Shown piece after piece: positions 59,493 to 64,000 of a stretch of DNA of 64,000 nt (positions are counted from its first letter, which is position 1; each line of letters starts with the position of its first letter). The DNA is taken from contig NZ_CP117879.1 of assembly GCF_028736155.1 (NCBI RefSeq), positions 4,340,001 through 4,404,000 of the forward strand. The letters run 5' to 3'. A program made the position numbers and the translations under genes. The notes under the pieces are model-generated. The model saw nothing but the letters and a program-made list of their open reading frames with translations, ran no database searches and was not told where the DNA came from. The DNA is from Flavobacterium sp. KACC 22763 (GTDB taxonomy: Bacteria > Bacteroidota > Bacteroidia > Flavobacteriales > Flavobacteriaceae).

Positions 59493-61001
59493 ATGATTGA
59501 TATATCTCAAAAAGAAGTATGGTTTGTAGTAGGAAGCCAGGAATTATATGGTGAAGAAACGCTTAGAAAAGTAGCAGAACATTCACAGATTATTGCAAAA
59601 GGATTAGATTCTTCATCTTCAATTCCGGTAAAAGTAGTTTACAAAGATGTGGTAAAATCTCCTTCGCAGATTTTAGATGTGTGTTTGGCAGCAAACTCAG
59701 CTAAAAACTGTATCGGAATTATCGCTTGGATGCATACTTTCTCTCCAGCAAAAATGTGGATTGGCGGATTAAATATCCTTAAAAAACCATTATGCCATTT
59801 ACATACACAATATAATGCTGAAATTCCGTGGGGATCAATCGACATGGATTTCATGAACCTGAATCAATCGGCTCACGGAGATCGTGAATTTGGTTTCATC
59901 ATGTCTAGATTACGTAAAAAACGTAAAGTAGTTGTAGGTCACTGGGAAGATCAAAGAGTCCAAAAACAATTAGGAATCTGGTCTAGAGTTGTTTTAGGAT
60001 GGGATGAACTTCAAAACCTAAAAGTAGCTCGTATTGGAGATAATATGCGTGAAGTTGCCGTAACAGAAGGTGATAAAGTTGAAGCTCAAATTCGTTTCGG
60101 AATGTCTGTAAACGGATACGATTCTTCAGATGTTACCAAACATATTGAAAAAGTAACAGACAAACAATTAGCTGATTTATTAGCGGTTTATGAGTCTTCT
60201 TATAACTTAACTGATTCTTTAAAAGAAGGCGGAGCGCAAAGAAGTTCATTAGTAGAAGCAGCAAAAATCGAATTAGGACTAAGAGCTTTCCTTGAAGAAG
60301 GAGGATTCGGCGCTTTCACAGATACATTCGAAAACCTTGGAGTTTGGAAACAATTACCAGGAATTGCAACACAAAGATTAATGGCCGATGGTTATGGTTT
60401 TGGTGGAGAAGGAGACTGGAAAACTGCTGCAATGGTAAGAGCTTTAAAAGTAATGTGTGTTGGTTTAGAAGGCGGAACTTCTTTTATGGAAGATTACACA
60501 TATCATTTCACACCACAAAAATCTTATGTTTTAGGTTCTCACATGTTGGAAATCTGTCCATCAATCGCTGACGGAAAACCTTCTTGCGAAGTTCATCCGT
60601 TAGGAATTGGAGGAAAAGAAGACCCGGCTCGTTTGGTATTCAATTCGCCTGCAGGAGATGCAATCAATGTTTCTTTGGTGGATATGGGAACTCGTTTCCG
60701 TTTAATCGTTAATGAAGTAGAAGCAGTAAAACCAATGGCTGAATTGCCAAAATTACCAGTTGCACGTGTTCTTTGGGATTGTAAACCAAATTTAGAAGTT
60801 GCGGCAACAGCATGGATTTTGGCTGGTGGAGCGCACCACACGGTTTACAGCCAATCAATTACAACAGAATATATGGAAGATTTTGCAGACATCGCTGGAA
60901 TCGAATTATTGGTTATTGACGAAAAAACAACTGTAAGAGAATTCAAAGATAAGATCAACGCCAACGAAGCATATTTCCATTTGTTTCAACACGGACTTTA
61001 A
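59493..61001 (+). CDS. araA: L-arabinose isomerase
   Basis: 502 residues. [17 protein letters not shown] at the start and [31 protein letters not shown] and [14 protein letters not shown] are AraA blocks, with the metal-binding Glu and His residues in these. It converts L-arabinose to L-ribulose. The ATG at 59493 is chosen over a TTG at 59472 lying in the repeat. It is the third gene of the araB-araD-araA set, separated from araD by a 156-nt repeat-filled space. Confidence 0.96.
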   Translation: MIDISQKEVWFVVGSQELYGEETLRKVAEHSQIIAKGLDSSSSIPVKVVYKDVVKSPSQILDVCLAANSAKNCIGIIAWMHTFSPAKMWIGGLNILKKPLCHLHTQYNAEIPWGSIDMDFMNLNQSAHGDREFGFIMSRLRKKRKVVVGHWEDQRVQKQLGIWSRVVLGWDELQNLKVARIGDNMREVAVTEGDKVEAQIRFGMSVNGYDSSDVTKHIEKVTDKQLADLLAVYESSYNLTDSLKEGGAQRSSLVEAAKIELGLRAFLEEGGFGAFTDTFENLGVWKQLPGIATQRLMADGYGFGGEGDWKTAAMVRALKVMCVGLEGGTSFMEDYTYHFTPQKSYVLGSHMLEICPSIADGKPSCEVHPLGIGGKEDPARLVFNSPAGDAINVSLVDMGTRFRLIVNEVEAVKPMAELPKLPVARVLWDCKPNLEVAATAWILAGGAHHTVYSQSITTEYMEDFADIAGIELLVIDEKTTVREFKDKINANEAYFHLFQHGL

Positions 61002-61004
61002 ATA

Positions 61005-61045
61005 AAGATGCTAAGATTCTGAGGTGCTAAGGTTCTAAGTTTTTT
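61005..61045 (+). repeat. single arm of the CTAAG repeat family
   Basis: AAGATGCTAAGATTCTGAGG followed by TGCTAAGGTTCTAAG is like the left arm at 5392-5430. It lies directly after the araA stop codon. Confidence 0.6.
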
Positions 61046-61108
61046 GTACTTTTAACTTTTAACATCTAACATTTTACTTTTTTTACAAACCAAAAAAAAA
61101 TATCATTT

Positions 61109-62293
61109 ATGAATGTATTAAAACGATCTCTTTTCATATTAAGCCTTCTTGGAACTGCTATAGTTTTAGTTCAGTGTAAAAACGATAAAAAAGCTGATAC
61201 AGAAAAAGTTGCGGCTGATGAAAAAGCTTTAGTAACAATTGACAAATCAGAATACGGAACTACTGCTAAAGGTGAAAAAGTAGAGAGCTATAAACTGAAA
61301 AACCAAAACGGGATGGAAGTTGACATCATCACTTTTGGTGGAAGAATTACAGATTTGAAAGTACCAAATAAAGAAGGCGTTTCAGAAAATGTTGTAATTG
61401 GTTTTAACTCTTTAGCACAATACGAAAAAGAGAATCCGTTTTTTGGAGCTTTAATTGGAAGATATGGAAACCGAATTGCAAAAGGTAAATTTTCATTAGA
61501 CGGAAAAGAGTATCAATTAGCGATTAACAATGCACCAAATGCTTTACACGGTGGTCCGCAAGGATTCTTTAACGTAGTTTGGAAAGCTGATGAGGTTAAA
61601 TCTGGTGAGACAGCGTCTTTAAAATTATCTTATGTAAGTAAAGATCTAGAAGAAGGTTATCCAGGAAATCTGAAAGTTTTTGTGACTTATACATTGACAA
61701 ATGATAATCAGTTAGAAGTTTTATACGAGGCAACTACAGACAAAAAAACAGTTGTTAACTTGACACAGCATTCTTATTTTAATTTATCTGGAGATTTTAC
61801 CAAAACTATCTTAGATCACGAATTGACATTAAATGCAGATAAATTAGTTCCAGTTGATGCTGATTTAATTCCGACAGGAAAATTAGAAGATGTTGCTGGT
61901 ACACCTTTCGATTTCAGAACGCCAAAATTAATTGGAAAAGACATCAATGCTAAAAATGATCAATTAGAAAAAGGAAAAGGTTATGATCACTGCTGGGTAT
62001 TGAACAATCCTGAAAAAGGAAAAACAATTATTGCAAAAGTATACCACGCAGCAAGCGGAAGAGTTATGGAAATGACAACAGACGAACCTGGAATTCAGTT
62101 CTATTCTGGAAATTTCCTTGATGGAACTTTGCCAATGCCAAACGGAGGAACTTTTGCACACAGAACAGGACTTTGTTTAGAAACTGAACATTATCCAGAT
62201 TCTCCAAACCAGAAAAATTTCCCAACAACAGTTTTAAATCCAGGAGAAAATTATAAAACGAAAACGACTTTTAAGTTTTCAGTTAAAAAATAG
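61109..62293 (+). CDS. aldose 1-epimerase lipoprotein
   Basis: 394 residues with a lipoprotein signal (VLVQC, Cys near residue 23). The mutarotase fold follows: FGALIGRYGNRIAKGKF, NNAPNALHGGPQGF, NLTQHSYFNLSGD with His, and CLETEHYPDSPNQKNFP with Glu. It speeds anomer exchange of free sugars in the periplasm or at the surface. It lies after araA and is likely to act on arabinose or galactose released outside. The copy at 51778 is its cytosolic relative. Confidence 0.92.
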   Translation: MNVLKRSLFILSLLGTAIVLVQCKNDKKADTEKVAADEKALVTIDKSEYGTTAKGEKVESYKLKNQNGMEVDIITFGGRITDLKVPNKEGVSENVVIGFNSLAQYEKENPFFGALIGRYGNRIAKGKFSLDGKEYQLAINNAPNALHGGPQGFFNVVWKADEVKSGETASLKLSYVSKDLEEGYPGNLKVFVTYTLTNDNQLEVLYEATTDKKTVVNLTQHSYFNLSGDFTKTILDHELTLNADKLVPVDADLIPTGKLEDVAGTPFDFRTPKLIGKDINAKNDQLEKGKGYDHCWVLNNPEKGKTIIAKVYHAASGRVMEMTTDEPGIQFYSGNFLDGTLPMPNGGTFAHRTGLCLETEHYPDSPNQKNFPTTVLNPGENYKTKTTFKFSVKK

Positions 62294-62328
62294 TTTTAGA
62301 ATCTGTTTATTAATTTAGTAATTTTCTA

Positions 62329-62362
62329 AAAACCTCGAAAGTTTGTGCTTTCGAGGTTTTTT
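62329..62362 (+). terminator. intrinsic terminator of the arabinose cluster
   Basis: AAAACCTCGAAAG pairs with CTTTCGAGGTTTT around a TTTGTG loop, followed by T residues. It lies 35 nt after the lipoprotein gene stop. Confidence 0.88.
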
Positions 62363-62399
62363 GTTTGTAAATATTAGAGTGAATATTTTCAATAAGTAT

Positions 62400-62432
62400 T
62401 TTGTTAAATTTTTAGAATCTTTCTTACATTTG
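62400..62432 (+). promoter_or_regulatory. promoter of the alpha/beta hydrolase gene
   Basis: TTTG (62400-62403) and TACATTTG (62425-62432) are separated by 21 nt, a good match to the Bacteroidota -33/-7 pair. It supports the ATG at 62463 as start. Confidence 0.6.
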
Positions 62433-62462
62433 AGAAATAACTATCCTAAAAAAAACTTACTT

Positions 62463-63341
62463 ATGAAGAAACTAGTCAAATTGCTAATGGCCGTATTAGC
62501 TTATTCTGTATGTGTAATAGCAAACGCTCAGGTTCAGATGAATTTTAAATTTGATACGCCTTATGGTAAAAATTCTGCTGTTGGAAAATTTGTTGAACTC
62601 AATGGAGCTAAAATCTATTATGAAGAATACGGAAAAGGCGAACCTTTGTTATTGATTCATGGAAACGGAGGTAGTATTGAATCAATGGGAAATCAAATTG
62701 ATTATTTTAAAAGTAAATATAGAGTTATTGCTGCTGATAGTAGAGGACAAGGCAAGTCGGAGCTGAAAACGGATTCTCTTACCTATGTGCAAATCACAAA
62801 AGATATGGAAGGATTGGTTAATCACTTAAAATTAGATTCGATAAGTGTTATTGGTTGGAGCGACGGAGGAATTGTTGGGTTGCAAATGGGGATTTCAGGA
62901 AAATCAAAAATAAAGAAAATTGTAGCGATGGGAGCCAATTTACAACCTGATTCTACGGCTATTTATTCGTGGGCAACAAAAGATGTTCAGAACTTGAAAA
63001 AAATGATTGCTTCAAAAATTAAAGAAAAAGACACTAGTGAGAATTGGAATCTGACGAAACAACTTTGTGGGCTTTTAACAGATCAGCCAAGTATTGCAAC
63101 AAAAGATTTATCAAAGATTAAAGCAAAAGTGCTTGTAATAGCTGGAGATAGAGATGTAATCCGAAATGAGCATACGGTTGAAATTTTCGAAAATATACCT
63201 AAAGCACAGTTATGCATTATGCCTGGAGAGACTCATTTTGCGCCAGCTTCAAGTCCGGAATTGTTTAATGCATTAGCAAATAAATTTTTATCAGAACCTT
63301 TTAAAAGACCAGATTCAGATTGGACGAAATGGGGTAAATAA
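62463..63341 (+). CDS. exported alpha/beta hydrolase
   Basis: 292 residues with a signal peptide (LLMAVLAYSVCVIANAQ). The fold is shown by LLLIHGNGGSIESMG (oxyanion loop), VIGWSDGGIVGLQMG with the nucleophile (here Asp in G-W-S-D-G-G: the Ser is in the usual place), VIAGDRDVI (Asp) and GETHFAPAS (His). Substrate unknown; esterase or peptidase activity is possible. The ATG at 62463 follows a promoter at 62400-62432; an earlier reading at 62343 would start inside the terminator. The gene stands alone. Confidence 0.85.
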   Translation: MKKLVKLLMAVLAYSVCVIANAQVQMNFKFDTPYGKNSAVGKFVELNGAKIYYEEYGKGEPLLLIHGNGGSIESMGNQIDYFKSKYRVIAADSRGQGKSELKTDSLTYVQITKDMEGLVNHLKLDSISVIGWSDGGIVGLQMGISGKSKIKKIVAMGANLQPDSTAIYSWATKDVQNLKKMIASKIKEKDTSENWNLTKQLCGLLTDQPSIATKDLSKIKAKVLVIAGDRDVIRNEHTVEIFENIPKAQLCIMPGETHFAPASSPELFNALANKFLSEPFKRPDSDWTKWGK

Positions 63342-63365
63342 AATTAGATCAAGAGAATTGTGTTA

Positions 63366-63407
63366 TTTTAGCCATGAATTTCAACTTCACGCAATTCGTG
63401 GCTAAAA
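63366..63407. repeat. short inverted repeat of the CCACGAATT family
   Basis: TTTTAGCCATGAATT pairs with AATTCGTGGCTAAAA with one mismatch and a 12-nt loop. It lies between the hydrolase and OsmC genes and could act as a weak terminator. Confidence 0.7.
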
Positions 63408-63416
63408 AACAAACAA

Positions 63417-63887
63417 ATGACTTTCAAGCACCTATTCAAAACAGAAGCAAACTGGACTGCCAAACAAAACCCAGCAGATTCTTACAAAAGATTTTATAGT
63501 AAAAGCCATCAAATTAAAATTGAAGGAAAACCAGTTTTAGACGTTTCGGCAGCAAAAGCTTTCAAAGGAGATCCAGAATTATACAATCCCGAAGATTTAC
63601 TGTTGAGCAGTTTAGTTTCCTGCCATATGATGTCGTATTTATATGTCTGTTCCCAAAACGGAATAGAAGTTCTCGAATATTCAGATAATGCAGAAGCAAC
63701 TTTAGAAGTAAATCCAGACGGAAGTGGACGCTTTGTTGAAGCAAGATTATATCCGAAAGTAAAAATTTCAAATCCAGATAAAATAGAATTGGCTCTAGAA
63801 CTGCATCAGAAAGCAAATCAATTGTGTTTTATTGCTAATTCTTGCAATTTTTCAATTTTGCATCATGCAGTTTGTGAAGCAGTATAA
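63417..63887 (+). CDS. OsmC family peroxiredoxin-like protein
   Basis: 156 residues of the OsmC/Ohr fold. The two reactive Cys sites are LLSSLVSCHMMSYL and ANSCNFSILHHAV, with NPEDLLLSSL preceding the first. OsmC proteins reduce organic peroxides or act in related stress response. It ends just before a strong terminator that separates it from tRNA-Leu on the opposite strand. Confidence 0.9.
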   Translation: MTFKHLFKTEANWTAKQNPADSYKRFYSKSHQIKIEGKPVLDVSAAKAFKGDPELYNPEDLLLSSLVSCHMMSYLYVCSQNGIEVLEYSDNAEATLEVNPDGSGRFVEARLYPKVKISNPDKIELALELHQKANQLCFIANSCNFSILHHAVCEAV

Positions 63888-63892
63888 ATAAA

Positions 63893-63923
63893 AAAAACCT
63901 CTTCCGTTAAGAAGAGGTTTTTA
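63893..63923. terminator. bidirectional intrinsic terminator
   Basis: AAAAACCTCTTC pairs with GAAGAGGTTTTT around CGTTAA, with T runs in both directions. It separates convergent OsmC and tRNA-Leu. Confidence 0.9.
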
Positions 63924-63925
63924 TG

Positions 63926-64000
63926 TACCCGGAGCCGGAGTCGAACCGGCACGGTTTCCCACAGGTGTTTGAGACCAGCGCGTCTACCAATTCCGCCATC
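63926..64000 (-). tRNA. tRNA-Leu(CAA), missing its 5' end
   Basis: The minus strand reads GA-TGGCGGAATTGGTAGACGC, the anticodon loop CTCAAAC (anticodon CAA), a variable arm, the T arm GCCGG-TTCGACT-CCGGC and the acceptor 3' strand TCCGGGT with discriminator A. CCA is not encoded. About five nucleotides of the 5' acceptor strand lie beyond the window. It is a class II leucine tRNA reading UUG. Confidence 0.9.

Noticed and set aside
62343..62462. Longer start for the alpha/beta hydrolase
   Set aside because: It begins inside the terminator of the preceding gene and before the promoter at 62400-62432; the signal peptide starts at 62463.

Overview
The window looks like a chromosomal segment of a Flavobacterium close to F. 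johnsoniae (Bacteroidota). The DNA is AT-rich, Shine-Dalgarno sequences are largely absent, and several genes follow the Bacteroidota -7 promoter element TAnnTTTG. The tyrosine ammonia-lyase closely resembles the F. johnsoniae enzyme as I remember it, and about 36 kb is a flexirubin-type pigment locus (aryl polyene plus dialkylresorcinol), a chemotaxonomic marker of this group.

Layout. (1) 1-5.4 kb, housekeeping and accessory: a cut-off CBS-domain gene, rbfA, a LolC/E-type permease, a MATE exporter, an AT-rich pair of small unknown genes (3472-4249) and dusB. (2) 5.5-41.2 kb, flexirubin locus, nearly all on the minus strand and tightly packed. Tyrosine ammonia-lyase makes 4-coumarate, and a PaaK-like ligase probably activates it. 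Two ACPs, several ketosynthases (one without the nucleophile), a FabG reductase and three hotdog dehydratases would extend the polyene. DarA and DarB homologues make the dialkylresorcinol. Four different acyl-transfer candidates (BtrH_N, LpxL-like, PlsC, C45) could form the ester. A flavin-dependent halogenase stands divergent to the lyase. An ABC exporter, an MMPL-PlsC fusion, LolA and lipoproteins suggest transfer to the outer membrane. Three tandem beta-barrel paralogues and two tandem WG-repeat proteins sit inside the locus without an obvious role. (3) 41.4-47.1 kb: a non-phosphorylative L-fucose-type pathway (mutarotase, FAH hydrolase, two SDR dehydrogenases, UxaA-like dehydratase) with an AraC regulator. 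(4) 47.4-54.8 kb: an SSS sugar symporter, galT, galK, galM, a GntR regulator and a Nudix-type AraR-like regulator. (5) 55.2-62.3 kb: arabinan and L-arabinose use (GH51, araB, araD, araA, mutarotase lipoprotein). (6) 62.4-64 kb: an alpha/beta hydrolase, an OsmC protein and a tRNA-Leu(CAA) cut by the window edge.

Structure not explained by the genes: intergenic spaces are filled with several families of inverted repeats, including a ~145-bp element in four copies and a compound REP-like palindrome. Some repeats supply the stop codon and last residues of neighbouring genes. A palindrome of the form AARTGT-N7-ACAYTT lies upstream of the Nudix regulator, GH51, araB and the symporter, and is a good candidate for an arabinose operator. 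Three genes start exactly 4 nt after a TAnnTTTG box, which suggests leaderless mRNAs. One pathway gene is an in-frame fusion of a ketosynthase-like piece to an unrelated AT-rich helical domain. All functional calls come from reading motifs by eye; no database search was run.
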